Shown here piece after piece: positions 27,611 to 35,987 of a stretch of 63,932 nucleotides of DNA; position 1 is the first letter of the stretch, and every line of letters starts with the position of its first letter. A model generated the notes under the pieces. The model was not told the origin of the DNA. It was given only the letters and a program-made list of their open reading frames with translations, and made no database searches. The DNA is taken from positions 1-63,932 of the forward strand of contig CAINDG010000028.1 of NCBI GenBank assembly GCA_903847315.1. Direction: 5' to 3'. A program made the translations under genes and the position numbers. Source of the stretch: an uncultured Planctomycetota bacterium (lineage in GTDB: Bacteria > Planctomycetota > Phycisphaerae > Sedimentisphaerales > UBA12454).

Positions 27611-27916
27611 ATGACAACAATAACGAAGAAAGAATTAATCGACCGTATTGCGGAACAAACCCAGGCAAAAAGAGTTGTAGTCAAGAAAGTTGTTCAGTCG
27701 TTTCTTGATGAGATAATTTCAGAACTCATCAATAACAACCGTCTTGAGTTTCGCGACTTTGGAGTCTTTGAGGTTCGTACCCGCGAAGCAAGGGTTGCCC
27801 AAAACCCAAAGACACTCGAAAGAGTGGATGTCCCGTCGAAGCGGACTGTAAAATTCAAGATGGGCCGGCTGATGAAGGAGAAACTCGGCGGCAAATCCTC
27901 AGCCGTGAGTGCATAA
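27611..27916 (+). CDS. hup: HU/IHF-family DNA-binding protein
   Basis: 101 aa from the ATG at 27611, with GAGGT five bases upstream; the frame is open for 22 further codons, but those are not HU-like. The HU fold is complete: K-K-E-L-I-D-R-I-A, F-R-D-F-G-V-F-E-V-R, and R-V-A-Q-N-P-K-T on the DNA-binding arm. A nucleoid architectural protein. The downstream cold-shock gene may be co-transcribed. Confidence 0.93.
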   Translation: MTTITKKELIDRIAEQTQAKRVVVKKVVQSFLDEIISELINNNRLEFRDFGVFEVRTREARVAQNPKTLERVDVPSKRTVKFKMGRLMKEKLGGKSSAVSA

Positions 27917-28016
27917 AAAATCATAACTAACATATTCCTATGTAGTTTATGGATATAAACAGGTCGGTCCTGTCTGCCGGCCTGAGACTAAAGGGGGCAG
28001 TATAAAAGGAGTACCT

Positions 28017-28220
28017 ATGGCAGAGGGAGTTGTGAAATGGTTTGACCCGAAAAAGGGTTACGGTTTTATAGACGGCAACGGCCAGCCGGATATATTTGTT
28101 CATCATACCGGCTTCAAAGCCAAAAACCTCAAAATCCTTAATCAGGGCGACAAGGTAACTTTTGTAGTCGCTCAGGGCGAAAAAGGTCCGCGAGCAGAAG
28201 AAGTTGATCTTGTGCAATAA
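28017..28220 (+). CDS. csp: Cold-shock domain protein
   Basis: 67 aa, one cold-shock domain. RNP1 is K-G-Y-G-F-I and RNP2 is D-I-F-V-H-H. It binds single-stranded RNA/DNA. AAAGGAG lies just upstream of the ATG. It follows HU by 100 bases. Confidence 0.95.
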   Translation: MAEGVVKWFDPKKGYGFIDGNGQPDIFVHHTGFKAKNLKILNQGDKVTFVVAQGEKGPRAEEVDLVQ

Positions 28221-28347
28221 TCGCCGGTCGCCGTAAAGGCCGTCCGCATCTCGCTTAACACCAAAACTGTCCGGCAGGACAAATTTTAACTTGCAAAAAC
28301 ACCCGGTTTCTGGTATTTATCGCCGCAAAGGAATGAGTGAGGAAGAA

Positions 28348-28983
28348 ATGACTTTCATGGAACCTCAATCCGCTCTAAATTGCAGCGTGCTCGTACTTAA
28401 CAAGCACTATATGCCGTTGCGCATCATAGACGTCAGACGGGCACTATGTATGCTGTGCAGGGAGCTTGCCGAAGTCATATCCTACGAACAAGGCCAGTAT
28501 TACAATTACGATTTCGAAAGCTGGAGAGACATCAGCCAGATAAAAATGTCTTTCGAGCCCGCCGAACACGACTGGATTTCTACGGTTAATTTCCACATCG
28601 CCGTACCCAGAATCGTAAGGCTTCTGTTTTACGATCGCCTGCCGAGAAACGACGTCAAATTCAACAGGCGCAACATTTTCGCCCGCGATGCAAACCGATG
28701 CCAATACTGCGGCAAAAAATTCCCGACAAATGAGTTATCCCTCGACCACGTTATTCCAAAAAGCTGCGGCGGAACCGCATCCTGGGAAAATCTTGTCTGC
28801 GCCTGCACAGGCTGCAACGCCAGAAAAGGCGGCAGACTGCCCAAACAGGCCGGAATGACACTTATCAGGCTGCCGGTAAAACCAAAACGCAATCCGACAG
28901 TGCACCTTCACCTGAGCCATCAGAGATATCACAGCTGGAAACAGTTCCTCGACCACGCTTACTGGTCGGTCGAACTGACGTAA
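28348..28983 (+). CDS. HNH endonuclease-domain protein
   Basis: 211 aa from the ATG at 28348, chosen for GAGGA upstream; ATG 28333 and a TTG at 28291 are possible but less supported. The HNH motif is complete: [22 protein letters not shown], then C-x-x-C-N. Two C-x-x-C pairs probably hold structural zinc. The N-terminal half ([18 protein letters not shown]) matches the stand-alone bacterial HNH family whose role is unclear. It is not associated with phage or restriction genes here. Confidence 0.85.
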   Translation: MTFMEPQSALNCSVLVLNKHYMPLRIIDVRRALCMLCRELAEVISYEQGQYYNYDFESWRDISQIKMSFEPAEHDWISTVNFHIAVPRIVRLLFYDRLPRNDVKFNRRNIFARDANRCQYCGKKFPTNELSLDHVIPKSCGGTASWENLVCACTGCNARKGGRLPKQAGMTLIRLPVKPKRNPTVHLHLSHQRYHSWKQFLDHAYWSVELT

Positions 28984-29029
28984 ATATATACTGCTGTAAA
29001 AAAGTTATAAAGATTCACGGAGGTATCTT

Positions 29030-29647
29030 ATGAAAACCATTCTCTATATAAAAGCCTCGCCAAGAAACGAGAGAAGCCATTCCCACACGACAGCCCAGGC
29101 TTTTTTATCTGCTTATCAGCAGAAAAATCCACAGGATAAGATTGTAACAATTGATTTATTTAAAGAATCTCTGCCTGAATTTGATAATTTCGCGGCGGAA
29201 TCTAAATACGCCATTATGCACGGCAAAGAAAAAACCGCTGAGCAGGTAAAAAAATGGTCGCAGATTGAAAAAATAATCGAACAGTTTAAATCCGCCGACA
29301 AATATCTTATCTCCTTGCCAATGTGGAACTTCGGCATACCCTACAAACTTAAACATTATATCGATATCATAGTTCAGCCAAGCTATACGTTCGCAGTTAC
29401 TGACAGCGGCTACAAAGGCCTTGCAGGCGGTAAGCCGATATGTGCTATTTACGCCCGCGGGGCAAGCTACGACAATGACTCGCCAATGGACTTCCAGAAA
29501 AAATATCTCGAATTTATTTTGGGATTTATCGGTTTTACAGACATTAAGACAGTACTCTGTCAGTCTATGCTGACCGATGTGGAAACAGTTAAAAAATCAC
29601 AAGAAGCGGCTATCAATAATGCAAAATCAATAGCGATTGCATTTTAA
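29030..29647 (+). CDS. azoR: FMN-dependent NADH-azoreductase / quinone reductase
   Basis: 205 aa flavodoxin-like. I-K-A-S-P-R-N-E-R-S-H-S near the N-terminus binds the FMN phosphate. M-W-N-F-G-I-P near residue 100 is the classic AzoR motif. It reduces quinones and azo compounds and probably protects against electrophile stress. A good ribosome site (GGAGGT) precedes the ATG. Confidence 0.9.
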   Translation: MKTILYIKASPRNERSHSHTTAQAFLSAYQQKNPQDKIVTIDLFKESLPEFDNFAAESKYAIMHGKEKTAEQVKKWSQIEKIIEQFKSADKYLISLPMWNFGIPYKLKHYIDIIVQPSYTFAVTDSGYKGLAGGKPICAIYARGASYDNDSPMDFQKKYLEFILGFIGFTDIKTVLCQSMLTDVETVKKSQEAAINNAKSIAIAF

Positions 29648-29650
29648 TTA

Positions 29651-30511
29651 TTAAACCAAACATTTGAAAGCCTGCGGCAGATATTCCATAATATCCGTCG
29701 CAATCAAACTTATCTGACCTTTATCTTTCGCTGCCAAATCGCCCGCAAGTCCGTGAACGTAAACTCCCAGCACACAAGCATCAAAATTATTTAAATCCTG
29801 CCCACACAGAGCGGTAATTATCCCTGTAAGCACATCGCCTGCCCCTGCCGTAGCCATTCCCGGATTGCCGGTAGTGTTGATATACATTTTTTCAGTATCG
29901 GCAACTACTGTGCCCTGTCCCTTTAATACGATAACAGCCCTCGCCGCAGCGGCAAATTCAGCGGCTATAGTTTCTCTATTGAGCGGCATCACTTTTCTCA
30001 AAAGTCCTGCCCATAATTTTCCCATCTCGCCGGGATGAGGGGTAAGAACGACGTTTGCCTTGCATATATCCGGCCAATTTCCCAAAGTCGCAAGATTATT
30101 CAGACCGTCAGCGTCGATAACAAGTCTAATCCCTTCGAGCCGCAGCAGATTTTCAAGCACCGCTCTTACGCCATTGGATACGCCGACCCCCGGCCCAAAG
30201 GCGATAATATCATTTTCCTCGGCAGCTCGCAAAACTGCATCAACTGCCTTGCCGCTGATTTTGCCCGATGAATCCTCGGCCAGAGGAATCGTCGTATAGC
30301 ACGGCTCTATCGCCGCGACAATCGGCAGGACACTCTGCGGCACCGCGAGCCTTACAAGACCTGCGCCGCTTCGCAGTGCGCTTTTTGCCGCGATAGCCGC
30401 AGCACCGCTAAAGCCGATACTGCCCGCGATTATGCAGACCTTGCCGAAATCGCCTTTATGGGTATCAATTGCTCTTGGTTTTAGTTTCGGTATCGTTTTT
30501 ATTAATTGCAT
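29651..30511 (-). CDS. nnrD: ADP-dependent NAD(P)H-hydrate dehydratase (YjeF C-terminal domain, stand-alone)
   Basis: 286 aa ribokinase-like domain. Diagnostic motifs are G-A-G-L-V-R near 50, V-V-L-T-P-H-P-G-E-M in the middle, and G-N-P-G-M-A-T-A-G-A-G-D-V-L-T-G at the ATP/ADP site. It dehydrates S-NAD(P)HX and completes the repair started by nnrE 8 kb away. Convergent with azoR, 3-base gap. Confidence 0.92.
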   Translation of the reverse strand: MQLIKTIPKLKPRAIDTHKGDFGKVCIIAGSIGFSGAAAIAAKSALRSGAGLVRLAVPQSVLPIVAAIEPCYTTIPLAEDSSGKISGKAVDAVLRAAEENDIIAFGPGVGVSNGVRAVLENLLRLEGIRLVIDADGLNNLATLGNWPDICKANVVLTPHPGEMGKLWAGLLRKVMPLNRETIAAEFAAAARAVIVLKGQGTVVADTEKMYINTTGNPGMATAGAGDVLTGIITALCGQDLNNFDACVLGVYVHGLAGDLAAKDKGQISLIATDIMEYLPQAFKCLV

Positions 30512-30640
30512 ATAAACTCCTTTTCCGAAGTATTTTACAAATAACGCGAGATATGGTCAATAAAAGATTTGACAGGTATATTGCAGGATTTATAATCATA
30601 AAATCTCAGTGGTGTGCATTGGATATTAGGGCTGTATCGA

Positions 30641-31135
30641 ATGAATGAGCAAATCAAAATTTATGACAGCTATCCCTGGACTACGCCATTTCTGGAAAAC
30701 ATTGTTTGGCTTGGTGTTTATCTGCTTGGCTCGATCATCTTTTTAATGTTTAGCAAATGGGCGGCAGGAGCGTATCTTGGCTATTGCTTCGTAAGTATGT
30801 ACTTTTTGATTCCAAGGTTAGTGTGCACTCACTGTGCATACTATGGCAGGATTTGTCACTCAGGCCAGAGCAAACTGGCTGCTCTTCTGTTTTCCAAACG
30901 TGATACAGGGCTTTTCGCCTTGTGTTTTAAACGAATGCGGTTTGCTGCCCCGGTCTTTTTGGCCCCTATAATTGCTGCCTTGTTCCTTTTCTTTCTTCAT
31001 TTTTCATGGGGACTTGTGGCATTGGTTCTTGGTTTCGGGGTACTTGCATTATGGTGCACCCGTGCAGTTACAAGAGGCCTCGGCTGCCCACACTGCAAAC
31101 AGAAATCGGTATGCCCGGCGTGCCGGAATTCCTGA
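30641..31135 (+). CDS. Cys-rich integral membrane protein of unknown function
   Basis: 164 aa from the ATG at 30641; a GTG at 30614 is possible and neither start has a clear ribosome site. Three or four membrane helices are present. C-T-H-C-A-Y-Y-G-R-I-C follows the second helix. The C-terminal tail C-P-H-C-K-Q-K-S-V-C-P-A-C (C-x2-C-x5-C-x2-C) resembles a zinc ribbon or metal site. Role unknown; a redox or metal-binding membrane protein is only a guess. Confidence 0.65.
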   Translation: MNEQIKIYDSYPWTTPFLENIVWLGVYLLGSIIFLMFSKWAAGAYLGYCFVSMYFLIPRLVCTHCAYYGRICHSGQSKLAALLFSKRDTGLFALCFKRMRFAAPVFLAPIIAALFLFFLHFSWGLVALVLGFGVLALWCTRAVTRGLGCPHCKQKSVCPACRNS

Positions 31136-31271
31136 ACGTGGTTTTTATGCAAACACCTTATTTGTCCAAAGGCCGCTGCCTAATTTGAGATTCGTTAATA
31201 AAAGATTTGACCCCAGCTTACTGATTGGCATATTGTTTATTAAGCTATTCTTGAGATAGAAAGGCTTGACT

Positions 31272-32807
31272 ATGAAACGAAGTATTGTAATCGCCGCTCT
31301 TCTTGTTCTATGCAATTCACTTTTCGCACAAAAAGAAACACCGGGTCAAACTGTTTCGCTTTTTCCAGCAGACAAAGCCAGGCAGGTAAATCCAGACACG
31401 CATCTGGTACTTACTTTTCCCAGCGAGCCAACATTAGGCAAGTCGGGACAGATTCGTATTTATGATGCAGCGGATAATCGGCTGGTTGACGTTTTGGATA
31501 TGAACATTCCGCCCGGCCCGACAACCGGCATCAAGGCCCCGGCGACACCTTCTTACACTACGATTCCTTACGAATACGTCCCCGGCCATTTCACTAATGC
31601 CAACACTAAACCGGGAACTCCATCCGGCACTGCACTTGCCACGCCGGGAACCTATCAGCTTACGATTATCGGAGGCTTCACCGATGCGTTTCACTTTTAC
31701 CCCGTGATTATCCACGGCAAGACGGCAACGATATATCCTCACAACAATCTTCTGGACTATAACAAGACATATTACGTGCAAATCGATCCCGCAGTACTGA
31801 CCCTAAGCAACGGCAGCTTCTCTGGAATCACAGGGAAAACAGGATGGACATTCACAACTAAAAAAACGCCGCCGCCAACAAATTCGCAAAAGCTCGTGGT
31901 CAGCACTGACGGCAAAGGCGATTTCAGCACCGTGCAGGGAGCGGTCGATTTCATCCCCGATAAAAATCCCAATCGCGTAACTATATTCATCAAAAATGGC
32001 ACGTATGAGGAGATCGTTTATTTCCGCAACAAAACGAACATCACATTCCTCGGCCAGACCAGAGACAAAGTCATTGTCTGTTACGCCAATAATGAAGTCT
32101 TCAATCCGCATCCGTCGAACGTAGCCACCAACGAGATGCCGGGTACCTTTCCTTCCCGCCGCGCTGCGTTTATGGGAGATAATTCAAAAGGAATTCACCT
32201 GGTCAATATGACAATCAAAACCACAGCGAAAGGTCAGGCCGAAGGGCTGCTTCTAATGGGCGAGCAAAATATCGTCAGCAATGTTAATATTGAAGGTTCA
32301 GGCGATGCCCTACAGGTGAACGGTTCAGTTTACCTGACCGACTGCCAAATTACAGGCGACGGAGATATAATCCTCGGCCGCGGGCCGGCGTTTTTCAACC
32401 ATTGCGAGCTTATTTCACATGGCGGTACCTATATGTGGATTCGCAACACATCCGCTAACCACGGCAATGTCTTTCTGAATTGCAGGTTCCAAACTATAGC
32501 GGGCAAAGAGACTGATATCGCCCGTGCACCCACGAACAAAGGCAAGGATTACCCATACTGCGAAGCGGTGTTGATCAATTGCGCTCTTGCGGGCATCAGC
32601 CCCGCAGGCTGGGGTCCGGTAGGCCCCGACACATCGAATGTTCATTATTGGGAATATAACAGCACGAAAACAAGCGACGGCAAACCAGTTGATGTAAGTA
32701 AGCGCAGTCCAATTTCCAGACAACTGACAAAAGAGAAAGACGCCAAAACAATCGCCAACTACAGCAATCCTGCTTATGTGCTTGGCGGATGGACACTGAA
32801 GTTTTAA
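31272..32807 (+). CDS. Secreted pectinesterase-like protein (CE8 beta-helix) with N-terminal Ig-like domain
   Basis: 511 aa from the ATG at 31272 (AAAGG upstream). The signal peptide is about 1-20. Residues 25-200 resemble a bacterial Ig-like (Big_5) domain (L-F-P-A-D-K-A-R-Q-V-N-P-D-T-H). Residues 208-511 are a right-handed beta-helix of carbohydrate esterase family 8: D-G-K-G-D-F-S-T-V-Q-G-A, G-T-Y-E-E, then G-S-G-D-A-L-Q and G-D-G-D-I-I-L-G-R, which place the two catalytic aspartates. L-G-R-P-W is not conserved, so substrate may differ from plain methylated pectin. The stop overlaps the convergent tsaD stop by 4 bases. Confidence 0.85.
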   Translation: MKRSIVIAALLVLCNSLFAQKETPGQTVSLFPADKARQVNPDTHLVLTFPSEPTLGKSGQIRIYDAADNRLVDVLDMNIPPGPTTGIKAPATPSYTTIPYEYVPGHFTNANTKPGTPSGTALATPGTYQLTIIGGFTDAFHFYPVIIHGKTATIYPHNNLLDYNKTYYVQIDPAVLTLSNGSFSGITGKTGWTFTTKKTPPPTNSQKLVVSTDGKGDFSTVQGAVDFIPDKNPNRVTIFIKNGTYEEIVYFRNKTNITFLGQTRDKVIVCYANNEVFNPHPSNVATNEMPGTFPSRRAAFMGDNSKGIHLVNMTIKTTAKGQAEGLLLMGEQNIVSNVNIEGSGDALQVNGSVYLTDCQITGDGDIILGRGPAFFNHCELISHGGTYMWIRNTSANHGNVFLNCRFQTIAGKETDIARAPTNKGKDYPYCEAVLINCALAGISPAGWGPVGPDTSNVHYWEYNSTKTSDGKPVDVSKRSPISRQLTKEKDAKTIANYSNPAYVLGGWTLKF

Positions 32808-33838
32808 TCATCGCAGCCGGCTTTTGCTTCCAGTGACATATCCGCGAAAAGATTTGCTTTGTATTTATAATACGCAAGAGAAGCTATCATAACTGCATTA
32901 TCCGTACAATATTTTTTAGGCGCGACCAGCAGTTTTCTGCCGGTACGCTGCGCCATTTTTTCAAGTTCGTTTCGCAAAACAGTATTGGCTGCGACACCGC
33001 CGCCGAGAAGGATTGTTTTTGCACCGACTTTGTCGCAAGCCATCCTGGTTTTTTTCACAAGCACATCCACAACGGCAGCCTGGAAAGATGCCGCAATATC
33101 GGCGATTTCCTTTGGGCTCATTTTGCCTACGCGATTTCCCCCCTTCATATCCTTGCCGCAGCAGTGATAAAGAACCGCTGTCTTTAAACCGCTGAATGAA
33201 AAATCAAGCGAGTCTTTGGCAAGCATTGTCCGGGGAAAACTAATCGCATCGGCCTTGCCGTCTTTAGCGGCCTTTTCAATACTCGGCCCGCCGGGATAAG
33301 GCAGATTCAGAATCGATGCGACTTTGTCAAACGCTTCGCCCGCTGCATCATCAATAGTTGAACCGAGTAATTTAAGTTCGAGAATATTTTCGCAATCATA
33401 AAGACTTGTATGGCCGCCTGATACAACAAGAGCTACAGCGGGAAGCTGCAAATCCTTCGTGTCCATCATCGCCGACTGAAGATGCGCGTGGATATGGTTT
33501 ATCGCAATTAAAGGTTTTTCCAAAACAAGCGCAAGCGTCTTTGCGGCAGTCAGCCCGACGATAAGCGCAACGGTAAGGCCCGGCTGGTTCGCAACTGCCA
33601 CAGCGTCTATATCGCTTTTATTGAGCCGGGACTGCTCAATTGCCTGTTCAACAATCGGGTAAATCTTTTCGATATGAGCCCGTGACGCGATTTCAGGCAC
33701 AACGCCCCCGTATTTCTGATGAAGCTCTATTTGCGAGGAGATAACGTTTGAAAGCACCTCTGCCCCATTGCGCACCACCGCCGCCGCAGTCTCATCACAG
33801 CTTGTCTCAATACCGAGGATATTAATATCAGCCTTCAT
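32804..33838 (-). CDS. tsaD: tRNA N6-threonylcarbamoyladenosine synthase subunit
   Basis: 344 aa, full-length Kae1/TsaD. The ASKHA start is L-G-I-E-T-S-C-D-E-T. The metal-site H-x-x-x-H is His115/His119 in I-N-H-I-H-A-H-L. G-G-G-V-A-A-N near the C-terminus is also typical. It completes t6A37 in ANN-decoding tRNAs. The ATG and the purine stretch before it come from the 3' arm of a hairpin cassette (33838-33945). That ATG overlaps the TGA of micro-ORF 33835-33885, so initiation is probably coupled. Confidence 0.95.
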   Translation of the reverse strand: MKADINILGIETSCDETAAAVVRNGAEVLSNVISSQIELHQKYGGVVPEIASRAHIEKIYPIVEQAIEQSRLNKSDIDAVAVANQPGLTVALIVGLTAAKTLALVLEKPLIAINHIHAHLQSAMMDTKDLQLPAVALVVSGGHTSLYDCENILELKLLGSTIDDAAGEAFDKVASILNLPYPGGPSIEKAAKDGKADAISFPRTMLAKDSLDFSFSGLKTAVLYHCCGKDMKGGNRVGKMSPKEIADIAASFQAAVVDVLVKKTRMACDKVGAKTILLGGGVAANTVLRNELEKMAQRTGRKLLVAPKKYCTDNAVMIASLAYYKYKANLFADMSLEAKAGCDD

Positions 33839-33885
33839 CCCGCACTTTCTTTTAATTCGTTTTTCTTAAAATCTCTCATAATCAT
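33835..33885 (-). CDS. Micro-ORF 2 of cassette A, 16 aa, coupled to tsaD
   Basis: ATG 33885 overlaps the TGA of micro-ORF 1 (ATGA). The peptide is M-I-M-R-D-F-K-K-N-E-L-K-E-S-A-G, and its TGA overlaps the tsaD ATG, again as ATGA. The K-E-S-A-G ending matches K-E-G-A-G of the cassette ORFs at 46.9 and 56.6 kb. Whether it is translated is unproven; the evidence is the repeated architecture. Confidence 0.45.
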   Translation of the reverse strand: MIMRDFKKNELKESAG

Positions 33886-33945
33886 ACACCCGCTTCACTT
33901 CTTAATAAAATCCGAATAATTCCTGAATATTTAGAAGGTGCGGGA
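33838..33945 (-). repeat. Hairpin cassette A upstream of tsaD
   Basis: Read on the minus strand, the 5' arm at 33945-33933 is TCCCGCACCTTCT followed by AAATATTCA. The 3' arm at 33850-33838 is AGAAAGTGCGGGA and runs into the tsaD start. Arms are complementary except one position. Length 108 bases, close to copies B (109) and D (112). Confidence 0.85.
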
Positions 33946-33950
33946 TTCAT
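33882..33950 (-). CDS. Micro-ORF 1 of cassette A, 22 aa
   Basis: ATG 33950, TGA 33884-33882. It begins M-N-P-A-P-S-K-Y-S like the ORFs of cassettes B and D, and ends R-S-E-A-G-V. A promoter with a 17-base spacer ends nine bases upstream, so the transcript would begin at or next to this ATG: a leaderless start. Relative to B and D the frame is broken into two coupled ORFs. Confidence 0.45.
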   Translation of the reverse strand: MNPAPSKYSGIIRILLRSEAGV

Positions 33951-33958
33951 CGGGTAAA

Positions 33959-33987
33959 ATGATAATGAATTGCACCGGATACGTCAA
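33959..33987 (-). promoter_or_regulatory. Promoter of cassette A and tsaD
   Basis: Minus strand TTGACG (33987-33982), a 17-base spacer, TATCAT (33964-33959). The predicted start is near 33951-33952, immediately at the micro-ORF ATG. Confidence 0.6.
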
Positions 33988-33993
33988 TGCGGA

Positions 33994-34446
33994 TTAATCT
34001 TTAAAATCTTCCAGGCAAAAATCAGGAAAGTTATCCAGAAGATACGCCCATTCCTTATTAATTCTTTCCTGCGGAAGCTGCCGTTCGAAAAGAAGAACAA
34101 AATATTCTCTGTCTGAATGATGTTTGTCCAGTCTCAAAATGGTCCCGCTTCTTCTGATAACTTGCCCATCATGAAACTTCAGAGCGATATTGACTTTGTC
34201 TCCTTTTTTCAAGGCTAATTTCTTCGGGATAAAATCCGGAATAAAAAACCTGACGGCCTTTACCGAAAGACCAACCACCTGCGACCGTATATTTACAATT
34301 TCAGGAGCCGCCCCTATCGGATAAGCGATTCTGTCGCCCTGACGTTTTTCTTCCTGTCTTCTTTCTGCCGTCCGGCGGTCGGTACCGGGGCGGGAAGCAG
34401 CCTTGTGTTCACCTTCTCTTCGCAGCCGTTTTCTTCTATCAAACAC
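33994..34446 (-). CDS. PilZ-like domain protein with basic N-terminal tail
   Basis: 150 aa. Residues 1-45 are very basic (D-R-R-K-R-L-R-R, then D-R-R-T-A-E-R-R-Q-E-E-K-R-Q). Residues 45-150 form a beta-barrel-like domain with V-V-G-L-S-V-K-A-V-R-F at the D/N-x-S-x-x-G position of PilZ domains, here degenerate. PilZ proteins bind cyclic di-GMP through R-x-x-x-R and this motif. The first is plausible in the tail, the second weak, so binding is uncertain. Confidence 0.7.
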   Translation of the reverse strand: MFDRRKRLRREGEHKAASRPGTDRRTAERRQEEKRQGDRIAYPIGAAPEIVNIRSQVVGLSVKAVRFFIPDFIPKKLALKKGDKVNIALKFHDGQVIRRSGTILRLDKHHSDREYFVLLFERQLPQERINKEWAYLLDNFPDFCLEDFKD

Positions 34447-34478
34447 TACACCCTCTTAAAAAAACTCCTTTGCTGATT

Positions 34479-35426
34479 TTAAGTGCGGCGTTTCAATTTT
34501 ACAAGTATAAAAATCTGCTTAAGTATGCTTTTGACAATCCTGGCAGGCGTAAATCTCAACGGCGTCAGCTCCGCCGGGGCAAGTTTTACAGGCACATCCG
34601 CCGGCGAATCGCCGACAATTTGAATATCCTGTTTATTCGTACACCCATAGCCTAATTTTTTAGCGGTTTCAATCAAAGGCAATTGCTCAGGAGAAATGCC
34701 TATTAAATCACAGCATACAACCTCCGCGGCAATCGGGTCAACAGATGCGATTGTCCAGCCGAGCTGTCTTGGATTTCCGCTTATCGGGCCGGGACCTTCC
34801 ATCGCGACAACGCCGTCAATAATCGTTATCACGGGATTCAGCAATCTATAAATATCTATCAGCATCGTGCAAAAATCTTCAAAAGTCGCTCCTTTTTTGT
34901 AATGCCATACTGCTTTTGCCTTGCCGCTGACACAGCCGAACATATTTTTAACGGCAATCGTCGCGACAAGCTGCTGATGGGTCTTGAGTTTCGGCAGGTT
35001 TATGATTTTATCCGCCTCGAGCGCATATCGGCTGACGCCAATACGAACCGCCGATTTTTCAAGTCTGCGTTTTACAGGTTCGTCAAGTTGTCTTATCGGA
35101 ACGCCGAGTTTCTGCAAAGGCTCGACAATGCCGAGCGCCTTTGCGCAGGCCGCCGTATTTGCCCAGGCCGGCGAATCCGCAACAAATGGTCTGGCTCCAA
35201 AATCGATAAGAATTTTCGCAAGCTCTATAATCACGGCAGGGTCGGTCTGCGTAGCGCAGCTTGCAGGCTTTGGCGCTATCATATTGGGCTTTATCAGAAC
35301 GCTATCGCCCCTGCTTATGAAAGTCTCAATACCCCCCTGAAGTTCAAAATGCCGTAATATCGCCGACCTGACGGCCTGACCGTCATAATTGGGACACCTC
35401 ACCAGCGATACTTTTGCTTTGGTCAT
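34479..35426 (-). CDS. DUF362 family protein
   Basis: 315 aa. Characteristic stretches are V-L-I-K-P-N-M near 45, the L-P-K-L-K-T-H-Q region near 150, V-K-N-M-F-G-C-V and I-I-D-G-V-V-A-M-E-G-P-G-P. The family is uncharacterised and often found with ferredoxin domains; here no [4Fe-4S] motif is fused. Cytoplasmic, no signal peptide. It lies 32 bases upstream of the PilZ gene on the same strand. Confidence 0.88.
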   Translation of the reverse strand: MTKAKVSLVRCPNYDGQAVRSAILRHFELQGGIETFISRGDSVLIKPNMIAPKPASCATQTDPAVIIELAKILIDFGARPFVADSPAWANTAACAKALGIVEPLQKLGVPIRQLDEPVKRRLEKSAVRIGVSRYALEADKIINLPKLKTHQQLVATIAVKNMFGCVSGKAKAVWHYKKGATFEDFCTMLIDIYRLLNPVITIIDGVVAMEGPGPISGNPRQLGWTIASVDPIAAEVVCCDLIGISPEQLPLIETAKKLGYGCTNKQDIQIVGDSPADVPVKLAPAELTPLRFTPARIVKSILKQIFILVKLKRRT

Positions 35427-35433
35427 ATTTTAT

Positions 35434-35477
35434 TGTCATTTCGAGCGAAGCCCCTTAGGGGCGGAGTCGAGAAATCT
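35434..35477. repeat. TCATTTCGAGC-type dispersed repeat, left copy
   Basis: TGTCATTTCGAGCGAAG at the left and TCGAGAAATCT at the right, with an inner CCCCTTAGGGG palindrome. The sequence recurs inverted at 35836-35887. It is a common bacterial intergenic repeat type. Confidence 0.8.
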
Positions 35478-35499
35478 ATTAAAAAATCCTTAAAAAATA

Positions 35500-35787
35500 T
35501 CACTCATACCAATCCGCACTTAAATCTTTCCATCCTGGATTCATTGAATCAATCAAAGAAACTTTTTTCTCTCGCCGCCATTTTTTGATTTGTTTTTCTC
35601 TGGCGATTGCCGAAAGCGGGTCTGATACAGTTTCAACATAAACTAAACGGTTGATATTGTATCTGTCTGTAAAACCCGGTATCAAGTGATTTTTATGCTG
35701 ATATACTCTTTTCTTAATATCATTTGTCATCCCAACATATAAGGTCTTGCTTTTGCTTGACATTATATAAACACAATAGTTTTTCAT
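35500..35787 (-). CDS. Small GIY-YIG nuclease-domain protein (UPF0213-like)
   Basis: 95 aa, only the GIY-YIG domain: C-V-Y-I-M-S-S, then L-Y-V-G-M-T-N-D-I-K-K-R-V-Y-Q-H-K, with the catalytic Tyr and Arg positions and a Glu (Y-V-E-T) on the family pattern. Cellular substrate unknown. It stands alone between two inverted copies of a dispersed repeat. That is a common setting for this family and suggests mobility. Confidence 0.9.
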   Translation of the reverse strand: MKNYCVYIMSSKSKTLYVGMTNDIKKRVYQHKNHLIPGFTDRYNINRLVYVETVSDPLSAIAREKQIKKWRREKKVSLIDSMNPGWKDLSADWYE

Positions 35788-35801
35788 AAATTTCCATTAC
35801 G

Positions 35802-35887
35802 GTCATTTCGAGCTAAGTAGAAGTATCTAAAAAACAGATTTCTCCACTCCGCTCATCCCTTACGGGCTTCGCTCCGGTCGAAATGAC
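35802..35887. repeat. TCATTTCGAGC-type dispersed repeat, right palindromic unit
   Basis: GTCATTTCGAGC (35802-35813) and GGTCGAAATGAC (35875-35886) form the ends of an 86-base palindromic unit. The segment from AGATTTCTC at 35836 is the inverse of the left copy. An inner CCCTTACGGG element is present. Confidence 0.75.
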
Positions 35888-35951
35888 AGTCTTACTTTCC
35901 CTGGTATTTTACCGTAAAATCAAAAACCTTCAAGAAAATGTACTTCCGTGG

Positions 35952-35980
35952 TTTACTGCCGGATTATTTCACGGTATAAT
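35952..35980 (+). promoter_or_regulatory. Promoter directly abutting the M20 peptidase start
   Basis: TTTACT (35952-35957), a 17-base spacer, TATAAT (35975-35980). The ATG at 35988 falls at the expected +1, so the mRNA may be leaderless. Confidence 0.6.
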
Positions 35981-35987
35981 TGGTTTT

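Noticed and set aside
35883-35987. 35-codon extension of the M20 peptidase
   Set aside because: The first codons come from the dispersed repeat, and the -10 element lies inside the extension.
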